Part shown: positions 10,321-20,468 of the stretch, piece by piece
How the letters are laid out: every line of letters begins with the position of its first letter
Numbering within the stretch: the first letter of the stretch is position 1
Source: Laburnicola sp. R22_1
Lineage: Eukaryota > Ascomycota > Dothideomycetes > Pleosporales > Didymosphaeriaceae
Assembly: GCA_014281115.1 (NCBI GenBank)
Contig: JACONQ010000014.1
Coordinates: 1,674,001-1,738,000 of the forward strand
Direction: 5' to 3'
Length of the DNA stretch: 64,000 bases
Program-made: the position numbers and the translations under genes
The notes under the pieces: model-generated
Databases searched by the model: none
What the model was told of the DNA's origin: nothing
What the model saw: the letters and a program-made list of their open reading frames with translations, nothing else

Positions 10321-12081
10321 GGCCTCTACAGTGACTCGCCCCCCAGACCCTGAGTCTGCGCGGCAGACTAACATCCAGCACCCCTCCAGGAAGCGCCAAC
10401 AGACCGATGTCCGCCCTCCTAGACGCCTTTCCTTTGGTGGAGGCGTGCCTATCCGCCCAGAAGCTGCTATAGATACAGCAGCCAACGCCCTTAACTCCCA
10501 CCTTACGGCTGCGCGCAAGGCGGCAGAGACCCAGGAGAAAGTCGCAATAGCTATGGCCGAAGCTATCGACCACTGCATCGCTAATCTTAAGCGCCCAGAG
10601 GAGCTGGCGGCTGCCTCTACCCTCCGCAACCGCCTTATACAGACACTGAAAAATTCAGCCACGCCAAGCCTTCGTCCTAATGTAGTTAGGACCGGCTACG
10701 ACTCGACAACCACCGCCTACACCACAGACAGCGACAGCGATCTTGCCGCCCAGCCTTAGAGGACATGGGCAAGTGTGGCATCCGCCTCCCACAGAGACAG
10801 CGGATACACGACTACAGCTAGTAGCAGGAAATCCACAACCGCGGCTAAGCGGCAAACTACACCTAGATAGGTAGTAGACCTACAGATCTTGCTCACAGTC
10901 GCAAACCCGGCCAACCGGCTAGGTCAAACCTCTGCCTTCGCTGTACGAACGGCTATCTGCGCCGCTACAGGGCTCGACCTCAGCGCTATCCCTACGGCCA
11001 CAAGGACCCGCACGGGGTGGGCCATCACCCCAGCCTCCAACGACATATAACAGCAACTCATGGAACAGGAAAAGAAGGAATCAATGATGAGATTCATTGA
11101 AGCTGACAGCGCTGAGTTGCCCATGCGATGGGTTAACTACGCCGTACCTGGAGTACCTAGCAGCTACCGCTCGCTGCTAGGGGAAGACGTGCCCTACTCC
11201 CTCCAGATGGTAGCGGAAGAGGCTTACACGCAGACAAAACAACACCCTACTAACTGCCGCCCCTCCCAACACGGCCCTAATCAATTTGGACACACTACCT
11301 GGATAGTGTCCTTTGAAAAGCCTGCGGCGGCTTTCCGCCTCTTTGGTGCCAGCGACCTATCCCGCGAGATAATCAAGAAGCGGGCTATAGAACGCCATGA
11401 CCCTGGCTGCCAGGGCTACTGCAACGCGGCACGATGCACACGCGCACCCCGCTGCCGCAACTGCGGAAAGAAACCTAGCGAGCACGAAGGCCTAATAGGA
11501 GATAACTGCGCTCACAAGCAACAATGCCCTAACTGCCGCAGCCCACACGCCGCAGACGACCCTACCTGCTTAGTGAAACCCAGGCGGGTGAACAATCGCA
11601 TTATCCGACCGACTCGCCGCGAACTGGCGACACTGAGACGCGCCGGACAGAAGGCCTTTGACCAGCTACACAACCTACAGCCTCAATCCAAGCTCACCGC
11701 CCAGGGCCAAGACACCTCCCCTAGCGGAGAAGACGACACCAGAGAAGAAGCCCCTCTTGACGGCAATGACGCCGCCCCCGCCAGGGCTAACGTTCAGACA
11801 GACACTCAAACTGAACCCGTGCTAACACTACCAGATCAGCCAGAGCAGGAACCGATGGCCCTAAGCCATCGTCCCCTAAGAGGACCTCAACGCTCGACCC
11901 CGTACCCCGACACCGCCTTACGACAAGCGGCCCCACGCTTATTAAGCAGGCCTATACGATCCTCTGCGCCTATTAGCGGCAGCCTAAACCTCGCCGCGCT
12001 CTCTGCTAGAAGCGCGAGACAAGAAGATTACACCCAGTCCTCCTCACAGGAGGACCAGACTATGGACGAATCCTCAAGTTA

Positions 12082-15000
12082 ATAAGGAACAACCGCCGCA
12101 GATTTACCCCACGTAGGGACCCTGACATTAAAGTATACTGGACAAACGTTGGCAGAAGCGGCCCAGCACACACAGCCGCCCTTAAGATCGCTTTCACAGA
12201 GGGCATTGACATTATTTGCATGTAAGAGCTGGCTACCTGGCCAGGCACACGCACTTTAAACCACCCCGGCTATAACCTCCACCTACTAGTGGACGGCTGG
12301 GACAGCCGGGAGACCTGGGAGGCAGAACGCCCCCAAGTCCTTATCTTTACCTGTAAGGGCAACCGATTGAAAATTACACCACGTACTCCACTTCATGACT
12401 GGGACATGCAGTGGATTGACGTTAACGGAATCTCAATACTTAATGCCTACCGGGCGCCACAGACTACGCCCGTTCTCGACTATATTACCCACCTCACCCC
12501 GTCTAATAGGTGCCTTGCTGGGGGCGACCTTAACGCTAAACACGACATGTTCGAACCTGGTGTTACGACTACACAGGGCGGCGCTGAACTGGCCTAATGG
12601 GCCACAGACAGCGGCATAGATTACATTGGCGAGCCCGGAGTCCCCACCCACCGGGCGGGACACGTTATAGACCTCTCTTTCTGTAACATCCCCTTCGCTA
12701 CCACAGCTGTACGGTCGGACATGAACTGCGGCTCAGACCACAACATGCTAGTTACCATAATACCTAGCAGAGGACAGGAGCCGCTCGACCAGTTCCAATA
12801 TAGGGTCCCCACTACGAAGCTCCCATTATTTGTTGACGCTGTCGCTAATGGGATGAAGGGCGCTCCTAGCTCAGACAGGCCATGGACCCGCGAGCACGTT
12901 GACAGGCGCGTCGCTGCCTTAGAAGAAGTCCTTACTAACGCCCTAAAGACGGCAGGCAGGAAGAAAAGAGGCACAGGCCATTCAGCGCCCTAGTGGACAG
13001 ACGCCTGCAAACAAGCTTACCGGGCACACTTAAACTCGCTAGACGGCCACACTAGCCAGGGCCCTTCCAAGGAGACGCGCACTTTCCTAGCGACAGTCCG
13101 CAAGGCAAAGAAGGAATACTGGCGACACACTATAGACAACGTAGAAGACGACTAGGAACTCTTCTGAATTATTAATTGGCATAAGCTAGAACCCACTAGA
13201 ACCCAGGCGCTAATGGTCTTTAGAGGCATGGAGGCGACTGAAGACAAAGACAAGGCTAAGATGCTTCGACAAGCACTGCTCTGCAGATTCACAGCGGAGG
13301 ACAACCTGCCGGAACCGCCCTCCCCACAAGAGAACCACATCATCCCTTGGGACACGTACCTGTCTATCGAAGAGACGGAGCGCTGCGTGATTGGGGTCTC
13401 CAGCACCTCACCAGGCGCTAATGGCATAACCGTCCGGCTGCTTACAGCATGCTGGAACTACATTGGACAGTACGTCTGCGACATCTACCGCGACCTACTT
13501 GAACTTGATTACTATCCTGCCGCCTGGACGGACGGGGAGATCGTGTTCATCAAGAAGCTCGGCAAGAAGGACGACACGGTCCCAGGCTCTATGAGACCCC
13601 TCGCCATGCTACTCTGCCTCGGCAAGGGATTCGAAAGGATTGTCGCCCGGCGCATAGCCCACTTAGCTGTGCTGCACGGCGTACTAAGCCCCCAACATGG
13701 GGGGGCTCTGCCAAAAAGGTCAGCCATGGACTTGATTGCCGCCTTTACCCACGAAGTGGAACTGGCCTTCAGCAAAGGCCAGCACGTCACCATGGTTACT
13801 ATGGACGTGCTTGGGGCCTTCGACGCCCTCCTCGTCAACCGACTGCTACACCAAATGAAAGAACAAGGCTGGCACTAAAAAGTCCTCGTGCTTACGCGCA
13901 ACATTCTTACGAACCGACACATACTTGTTTGCTATGGCCAACACTAATCCAGCCGCTACCTAGTGGCTTGCGGCACCCCACAGGGCTCGCCCCTTTCACC
14001 AGTTATCTACATGCTGTACCTGGCGGAACTCCTCCTCCAGGACACCACACTGCGATTCGGATATGCTGATGACATCTGCCTATACAGAGCCTCGCACAGC
14101 CTCGACCTTAACGTTGAACAACTCGCCAAAGACGTCCGCAAGATTAACGGATATGGCGCGGACAACAAGATCGCTTTCTCACCAGACAAGCTCGAAATGA
14201 TCCACCTTACACGGCAGAAAGGAGACTACGCTCCTCCCTGTACCGTCGACGAGAACCTCACCATACACCCCATTCTCCCCACAAGTGAGAATGGGGCCTT
14301 GCGCTGGCTGGGCGTGTGGTTTGACAGGAAGCTGACCTTCAAGGCCCACGTCGCGACTTGCGCCGCCAAGACAAGGGTGGTCGCACATCACATCCGCAGC
14401 CTGGCTCGGATCAAACACGGCCCCCCACCGGGGTCCCTCCGCAAGGCGGTGATCGCCTGCGTCCTCCCACGGCTCCTGTACGGCGCGGAGGCCTGGTACG
14501 GAGGCAGGACAAAGCCCTCCAGAATCACGTGCCAATCGAGAAGCGCTGTGGTAAGCACCCGACTGGGCTGGCACATTAACGCACTTGACAAAGTCCTCAA
14601 GCAGGCATGTAGAGCCGTCGTACCGGCCTATCGGACCACACCCACCACCGCCGTCTTTAGGGACGCAGGTCTCCCTTTAGCGGCAGTGGCACTTAAGACA
14701 TGCAAGCTTCGCTTCGCAGCACACCTGCTAACGATTAACAATAAGCACCCGCTAACTGCTAGAACCCTCCTGCCCACAGTCAGAAGAGGCCGAGGCGCAG
14801 GCCTCCCACAGAGAGCCCGCTCGAAGGTACAGCAACTCGCACAGATCTTCGACCCAGTACCCCGACTGGAGTTCCGCGCCCCCCACTACTCCCGCGGGAG
14901 CCGCGCCGACCCCACAGGCCGAGTGGCCAAGAAGGACGCCGCCCGTCACTTCAAGGAGTGGTGGGCTCTCCTCCCGCCGACCGCTATCACCGTCTTCTCA

Positions 15001-15861
15001 GACGGCTCCGAACAATGGATTGACAGCGTCAAGCACGTCACGTACGGCTACGCCGTATACGAAGGGCAGGCCCTCACCCTGCAGGGCAACGGCTCCCTCA
15101 ACCCCAGGTCCCACGTTTTCGATGCCGAAGCTGTCGGCGCGTGGCGAGGACTCGCCCACACGCTCAATACGCCCGCCTACCGGCTGAGACGCATATACAT
15201 GTGCATTGACAACACTTCTGTTATATGGTGCATAAGAGGCAACCTGTCCCCCTCCTTGCAGTGGGCGTTCGTCAGGTGCCAGGAGACAATGGAGAACTTG
15301 GACATCGCTGTCCGGTGGGCCCCAGGTCACTGCGAAATAGAAGGGAATGAATTGGCGGACCAGCTAGCCGACGACGCAGCAAAGTCCCCTCGACCTCCAT
15401 ACAGCATGGCAGCTGAGCCTACGGTCTCAGGCCTTAAGTCAGACGTTCGCGCCTACACTAGGAGCGCTGAGATGGACTGGTGGCGCGCCCGCTCGCCTAA
15501 GTTGTCTAAATGGTACATGCAGTGGGACCTCACTTACCGCCCTGCGAAACAGCCAAAGGAGCTCACCCTCCAACGACCGACGCTTGCTAAGCTGTTGTCC
15601 ATGCGCACCCGCTATGGACACTACGCCTAGTACTATAAGAAGTTCAGGCACGAAGACGCCGTCACAGAATGCCCCTGCGGGGCAGACCTGGCGCCCGACC
15701 ACATTGTACACTGCCCACGATCAGTTCGAAAGTTCCGCTACTGGCCGAAACGGCCAGCGTGCCCCCCCAGCACTACTAGGGAGGGCGTGGAATACCTGAA
15801 GGCACTTGAGCCAAAAGATTTCCAACTTCTACTTGAACTTATTAACCCTTTAGAAGATTAA
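12082..15861 (+). pseudogene. LINE ORF2: endonuclease, reverse transcriptase and RNase H, with eight nonsense codons
   Basis: One uninterrupted reading frame without frameshifts. The EEP endonuclease spans about 12120-12760 (GGDLNAKH, GSDHNMLV). The reverse transcriptase spans about 13300-14700 (GTPQGSPLSP at 13972, catalytic YADD at 14062-14073). RNase H spans about 14990-15390 (FSDGS, AEAVGAW, CIDNTSV, GNELADQLAD). A C-terminal CPCG..HIVHC knuckle follows near 15670-15715. Stops lie at 12223, 12595, 12991, 13153, 13165, 13876, 13945 and 15628; the first probably destroys the Gln of the endonuclease QE motif. No in-frame ATG exists before the first stop; an ATA at 12082-12084, overlapping the ORF1 stop, is the likely ruined start. 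The product would have carried out target-primed reverse transcription. Inactive here. Confidence 0.9.
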
Positions 15862-16472
15862 CACTTAGCAACAAAAAGCTACCTTTTATTCTTAGGCTTA
15901 ACTTACACTATATGGACAGCTCCTCTAGCGCTAACTCTGTTAGAGCTCCTAGCAGGCGTGTCTCTCCCCTGTTAACTTGCTACACGCGGCAACTCCCTAC
16001 CTACTCTCCACTCTCCTTATCCCTCCCTTCCTTTTCTAGCTACTCTCCTTACCTATTCTTACTAGTTACACGCTAAAGTCTTAGCACTTTTCGATATAGT
16101 TTTAGGGCAGCCGAAGCTGCCCCTACTTTAGTTTTAGTTTATATGTATAATAGATACACCCTGACACCTTAGCCTATAGATAAGAAGACAAAGATTTAGC
16201 CCCCGCATGGAGGGGGGCGGACTCTTACGAGCCGCTGCAAGAGATGGCGATAGCTTCACAGCAAGAAACGCCTTCACCATTTTGGCTGGCTCCAAAACGG
16301 TTGCTCGGCGCGTCCCCATGCCCCATGGGAGGCTAGAACATTGCGTTCCTGGACGTTAATCAATACTACTACTACTACTCCACCACAACATTGGAACTCT
16401 CCGTAAAGTCATCCCACACAAATACTCCCCCGCCATCGAACCCGCTGACACTTTCCACAGAATCTCGAAACC
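15862..16472. other. LINE 3' UTR and intergenic sequence
   Basis: From 15862 the sequence is non-coding and C/T-rich, consistent with a LINE 3' UTR. It contains a 7-bp perfect hairpin (GGGCAGC, loop CGAA, GCTGCCC) at 16105-16122, possibly the 3' structure recognised by the LINE reverse transcriptase. No poly(A) or terminal tandem repeat marks the 3' end, which is probably between 16130 and 16200. Beyond it is non-coding sequence with a short ACT microsatellite near 16363-16379. Confidence 0.5.
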
Positions 16473-16718
16473 ATGTGCGACTACCACACCGCGTACTGGG
16501 GCGATTGCGGCTGTCCTCACCCGCTCGGGTGTATGTTGTTCACTTGTTGTGCTGCTGGGAGCATGGAATCGGGCTGCTCTAGGAAATCAGGGGAGCTGAG
16601 GTCACCAATGCCAGGGCGATGCGAATTGTGCAAGGCCAAGGAAGAAGATGCTGCGCGTAGGAAAGACAAGAAGGAGGATGGTACTGGCGGCGCTGGGAGT
16701 ATTAGCGCTGTGGGGTAG
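16473..16718 (+). CDS. Small cysteine-rich hypothetical protein (81 aa)
   Basis: The start ATG is in a good context (GAAACCATGTGC). The N-terminal half is Cys-rich: MCDYHTAYWGDCGCPH, then CMLFTCC, and CELC near residue 50, nine Cys in total. The C-terminal half is charged, with Lys/Glu/Asp repeats (KEEDAARRKDKKED). There is no signal peptide, so it is not a typical secreted effector; the CxxC spacing could bind metal. The family is not recognised. It is short and unspliced, so coding status is plausible but unproven. Confidence 0.45.
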   Translation: MCDYHTAYWGDCGCPHPLGCMLFTCCAAGSMESGCSRKSGELRSPMPGRCELCKAKEEDAARRKDKKEDGTGGAGSISAVG

Positions 16719-17132
16719 ATTAAAGTGTGTGAGCGTTGGGGGATGGAGATGTGAGATGATTAAATGGGGGTGGGATGGACTGGAGTTAGTGAGATTTTAC
16801 TGTTTGGAGGGGTGGATGGTGGTTCAGATTGATTGTGTACATTAGTTAGATGAAGGCTTTTGTTAGTGTTCGTTAGACAGTGCACGTCGGTTCCTAAATC
16901 GGTCACCAGTATGAGTCACACCTTACGACTAATATACGTGGATATACATGTAACGTCAATTCTGGAACAAAGTGGTAAGAAACCGGTCGACCTGGGTGTT
17001 GCTGTGCCATCAACCACCCCATTCCACTTCTTGTCCTTTTTTTTCTGAGCCTCTGGCCTGATCACAATTATCATTGAATTAAAGCACCCAATTGAGAACG
17101 GAATATAAGAATTGAGAAGGATATATACTTGA
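16719..17132. other. Intergenic region, nothing recognised
   Basis: About 410 bases between the 3' ends of the small Cys-rich ORF (plus) and the BCS1-like gene (minus), so both terminators should lie here. T-rich runs near 17037-17045 could belong to either 3' UTR. No gene or delimitable repeat. Confidence 0.5.
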
Positions 17133-18992
17133 CTAGAGGAAACCAGACCATTTTCCGCGGGCCAGGACGTCATCCTCGTCCACGAGGTCTTTATCTAGCA
17201 AATACAGCTCGAGAGTCTCAGGATCGAGCCTGTGCTCAGTTTCCCTGAGATTGATGCTGCGAGATGAGGAAGAAGGCTCGCCGTCACGCGCTGGAGAATC
17301 ATCTGACGAACTGCGGTTAGCCGGAGAATGCGAAGGCACGTCTTCCGAGAGCACTGGCAAGAAGTCCTGCCAACCTTCTTCGGCCTGTTCGTCGTCCTCG
17401 CCGGTAGTGTCGGCCATCCGGTTAATGTCGTACTTGAAGCCGTGTTCACCGTTCAGCCTATCATGAGCCCACTTCGGCAATTCCTTGATAGCCTTCTCCG
17501 GCTTCCCGCGTCGACTCATGCAGAACTGCTGGATTTCGCATGGCGTGAAGACGTTGGATGGTACGACATTCCCAAAGTCCCTTGCCATCTGAGCAATGTC
17601 TTGCTTCGAAAACCTCCCCCTAAGGCGTGGATCGGAGCCGAAGATCCGCGTGAAGGTGATTGCGGCGACGAGCTTCGAACTACGGCCTAGGAAGAACTGC
17701 TTGTCGACCCGTCCTGGACGGACAAGTGCACCGTCGAGCGATAAAGGCGCGTTGGTGGTAAGGATCACCAACCGATCTTCTTTGGCGCCAGGACCATCGA
17801 GAGTGTTCAACAGGCCACTGAGAGTGACCTTGGATCGGCGTGGCTGATGATGTTTGACTGATGTCTTTGTCTGCTGGCCGTAGGCTTGTGCTTGTCTAGA
17901 CTCAGAACCATTTGCATTGTTTTCCTCTTCGTCATATTCATCATCAGAGGTCTCCTCTGGCCCGGCGTGCATTGTGTCCACGCGAAGAACACCAGCAGCA
18001 TCGATGTCCTCGAACAAGACTAAAGCCCGCTTCGGAAGCTCCTGGAACTTCTGGTTCAATTTTTTGTCATTCATGTCCATGAGATCGAACACAAAGACCG
18101 GCAAATCGAACTCACTAGCGATGCTAAGACACAAGGACGTCTTACCCGTACCTGGCGGCCCATAGAAAAGGTATCCCTTCCTGTACGGCGTCCCATTCTG
18201 GATGTAGTAATCCTCGGTCTCAGGGTCGCAGTAATCTTGAAGATCACTGAGAAGGTCCTGCTTGACGTCTGGCGCCATGTCAATGGTGCTCAACGCTCGC
18301 TTCTTACTCTGGACCGTTTCATTAGCCCCAGTGCCTCGAACGTGCTGGATCCGCAGTACCTTGTCCCGGTTCTTTGAAGCCAGCTGAACATGCTTTAGCA
18401 GCGCTTTGATAGGAGTTGTACTTCCCCAAAGGCAGCGCAGCTTCAAGCTGTTATAATTGTCGCTCGGTTTCTCCAGGATGAATGGTTTGCCCTGGAAGAA
18501 GAAGAACGATCGTCCAGTTGACGCAACCAATTCGTAACCGTCGTACCCTGCGTCCCCGTCCTTGCCACTAGAGTAGCTATAGCTGGGTTCCCGAGGTTGG
18601 ACGTGCTTCCACTCGGTATGACTGAACGAGGGCAGCGGCAACCAATTGGAAAGTTGACTGGAGGGCTGACCTGCAACCCACAACTCCAAGTCTTGTGCCA
18701 GCGTTTCGCGCGAATCGATGCTGACTGTGTTAGTCCCGTTTTTCTCGAGCCACTTCATCGCGTTGGAGGAGTACATACTTCCAGCTGTGAAGAGGCTGAT
18801 CCCCCAGACGGCACGTTTGAGGTCAACGCCTACCGATTCTTGGGTCCAGCTTTGTATTATCTGGAAGAGGGTGGAGTTGATCGTTCTTTGGATTCTGTAG
18901 TCATCGAAGACGTCCATCCAGTTGGCCTTCTTCTGGGATGATCTACGCTCGCGGCGATTGCCTTCCTCGTAATCATCGCTATAGTCTGACAT
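17133..18992 (-). CDS. BCS1-like AAA ATPase (mitochondrial chaperone family)
   Basis: An intronless 619-residue protein starting MSDYSDDYEEG at 18992 (ACAAAATG context). The frame stays open upstream, but those residues look like UTR. A BCS1 N-terminal-type region lies at about residues 30-240. The AAA module follows, with Walker A GPPGTGKT at about 278-285, Walker B LVLFEDID at about 324-331, LSGLLNTLDG at 391-400, and the NAPLSLDGALVRPGRVD sensor/arginine-finger segment near 414-430. A low-complexity acidic and Gln/Ser-rich insertion (about 340-388) interrupts the module after Walker B, as in many fungal BCS1 paralogues. The C-terminus is a long Ser- and acid-rich tail. Yeast Bcs1 inserts the Rieske protein into complex III; this paralogue's substrate is unknown. 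A short hydrophobic stretch (GISLFTAGSMY, about 64-74) is weak as a membrane anchor. Confidence 0.88.
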   Translation of the reverse strand: MSDYSDDYEEGNRRERRSSQKKANWMDVFDDYRIQRTINSTLFQIIQSWTQESVGVDLKRAVWGISLFTAGSMYSSNAMKWLEKNGTNTVSIDSRETLAQDLELWVAGQPSSQLSNWLPLPSFSHTEWKHVQPREPSYSYSSGKDGDAGYDGYELVASTGRSFFFFQGKPFILEKPSDNYNSLKLRCLWGSTTPIKALLKHVQLASKNRDKVLRIQHVRGTGANETVQSKKRALSTIDMAPDVKQDLLSDLQDYCDPETEDYYIQNGTPYRKGYLFYGPPGTGKTSLCLSIASEFDLPVFVFDLMDMNDKKLNQKFQELPKRALVLFEDIDAAGVLRVDTMHAGPEETSDDEYDEEENNANGSESRQAQAYGQQTKTSVKHHQPRRSKVTLSGLLNTLDGPGAKEDRLVILTTNAPLSLDGALVRPGRVDKQFFLGRSSKLVAAITFTRIFGSDPRLRGRFSKQDIAQMARDFGNVVPSNVFTPCEIQQFCMSRRGKPEKAIKELPKWAHDRLNGEHGFKYDINRMADTTGEDDEQAEEGWQDFLPVLSEDVPSHSPANRSSSDDSPARDGEPSSSSRSINLRETEHRLDPETLELYLLDKDLVDEDDVLARGKWSGFL

Positions 18993-19992
18993 TTTGTCGG
19001 TTTTGGAGGCGGAAAGGAGAAGAGAGAATATTTTATGGGGTTGGGTTTTGCTTCCGAAGAATCTTGTCGATGGGGAACTTATATATAGAGGTAATAGATC
19101 ATAATGTATATAAACAGCGCACGCCGATGAGACCCAGAACAATGCACATGCGTTGCGCAGCTGACAAGTGTGGGTATACATTGTGCAGCTAGAAGACCGA
19201 GGTAGTGGAGTAAAGAACGTCGTCTTTCTTCGAAATGCGTGATGGGAAATTAAATATTGGCTGCAGGCTGAACAGCTAAGACTTGTCTAAGTCAAACTCG
19301 CAAACATGTCTCTCTACTTCAAGCCAAACCAAACACCGCAAAAAAACTACCGGAATACCCTGAAACATGAATTTCAAACAAGTTATACTATGTCAGCGTT
19401 AGCAAATAATTACATTGAGACTCTGCAACGAATAAAGCGGATGCGAAACCCCTCACGACTTACTCGGTGCTGGCAGATCTGTTTTCCTGAACAGAACACT
19501 TGTAGACGCTTCGAATTGTCCCCACAGAGCTATGTCCCTTTCTACTAAGTCAATATAGCTGACTGATAGAAGGTGCTGTCTATGAATCTATCGGGATTTT
19601 AGATACGCTAGAAGCTGCCTCAAACATACAGCCCGTAGATTTTCTGGTTCTGGTGCCCGGCCATTAAGGTATCACGTGGCCCGCATACCTAACACTCCAA
19701 GGCGTAGGTAGATGGAACCCGTGCTGGATCGGCATCAGCAAGCTGTATCGATGGGGTAAGAGAACACAGCTCAGTGGGCTCCCGTTGACTCTCCGGGGGT
19801 GTACATCGTTGCCGTACCCAGCTTGTGTAACCTGTGTAACCACATCCGATGATTCGGCGTGTAAGCGATACCTGAGGTCAGGATGGTTGTATATCGCAAC
19901 TTGAGTTAGATTCAACCATCGCAGGCCAAATTCCAGAGTCAATGGCACATAAAAAGTGTGCTCCGGGAGCAAAATAACACACGAAACTCGAA

Positions 19993-20168
19993 CGTGCAAC
20001 CAGCGTTGACAACGTACCGTAGCGAGTACGGCCGCAAGTACGACCGAGCCGTGCACAGATTGTATGTTGGCTAATTTCAAGGTTGAAAGCGCACTCTATA
20101 CACCGTGCACGGCTCGGCCGTACTTGCGGCCGTACTCGCTACGGTACGTTGTCAACGCTGCGTGCAAC
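19993..20168. repeat. 8-bp target duplication around the MITE
   Basis: CGTGCAAC at 19993-20000 and again at 20161-20168, immediately abutting the CAG/CTG ends of the MITE. One copy would be the empty site. Confidence 0.9.
20001..20160. mobile_element. hAT-type MITE, 160 bp, with 56-bp terminal inverted repeats
   Basis: The first and last 56 bases are inverted copies with one mismatch (position 43 of the arm), starting CAGCGTTGACAACG. The internal spacer is only 48 bp, so the whole unit can fold into a long hairpin. It is flanked by the exact 8-bp direct repeat CGTGCAAC at 19993-20000 and 20161-20168. An 8-bp duplication and CAG termini indicate a non-autonomous hAT element. It carries no coding capacity. 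The near-perfect arms and exact duplication suggest a recent insertion. Confidence 0.92.
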
Positions 20169-20468
20169 AAGCAGTGCCAAACAATGAGTTAACCCAGAAA
20201 ACCACAAACCAAGGCAATCGGAAACAGCTTCTCGTCAGGTTTCCGTAGTACGCACCTACATTCCCAACGAGTCGATCCCCCTCATGCTCTACTAGATTCC
20301 GTTTAGCCGTAAGAACGAATTAGTAGTCTCAACACGGGTATGCGGGGTCAAGTCCCTGCATAACAACTGCCGGCCACCAATGTATAAAAGCGTCTCCTAA
20401 GCCCTCAATTCCTCCACTTCCCGGCCTATAATGCCATATTTTTTTCCGCATACAGTATTTCGTCAACC

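Larger units (their letters stand above)
6606..12082 (+). pseudogene. LINE ORF1 (gag-like, zinc-knuckle protein), interrupted
   Basis: Begins at ATG 6606 (or 6615), reading MIAMETPQRPP to the hAT insertion point at 6643, then resumes at 10321 in the same frame (GASTVTRPPDPES). It continues in frame to TAA at 12080-12082. Three nonsense codons interrupt it: TAG 10757, TAG near 10868 and TAA at 11048 (in DI*QQLMEQ). All are consistent with CAG/CAA to TAG/TAA. The region around 11400-11575 encodes clustered Cys/His (CRNCGKKPSEH, CPNCRSPH), the nucleic-acid-binding knuckles typical of Tad/I ORF1. The C-terminal third is Ser/Thr/Pro-rich and acidic. It would package LINE RNA; it is inactive here. 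Confidence 0.85.
6606..15861 (+). mobile_element. Non-LTR retrotransposon (Tad/I-like LINE), split by a hAT element
   Basis: A two-ORF LINE on the plus strand. ORF1 is gag-like with Cys-rich knuckles; ORF2 has an apurinic-type endonuclease, reverse transcriptase, RNase H and a C-terminal CCHC-like motif. The coordinates run from the ORF1 start to the ORF2 stop; the 5' and 3' UTRs extend beyond, and no target duplication could be fixed. The hAT element 6644-10312 plus one 8-bp duplication copy (10313-10320) is a later insertion. Removing it gives a contiguous ORF1 and a LINE body of about 5.6 kb. In-frame nonsense codons are nearly all explained by C-to-T or G-to-A transitions. Base composition stays GC-balanced, unlike the repeats right of 25.8 kb, so RIP here was light. 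Confidence 0.9.
18993..20468. other. Intergenic region containing a MITE
   Basis: A divergent intergenic region between the BCS1-like gene (minus) and the carboxylesterase (plus), so it should hold both promoters. A TATATATAG at 19080-19088 lies about 90 bases upstream of the BCS1-like start and could be a TATA-like element. The 160-bp MITE (20001-20160) sits about 300 bases upstream of the esterase start. No further gene is supported. Confidence 0.5.

Noticed and set aside
19664..20080. 138-codon minus-strand open frame upstream of the esterase
   Set aside because: It runs into the MITE and has no domain or start context; chance frame.
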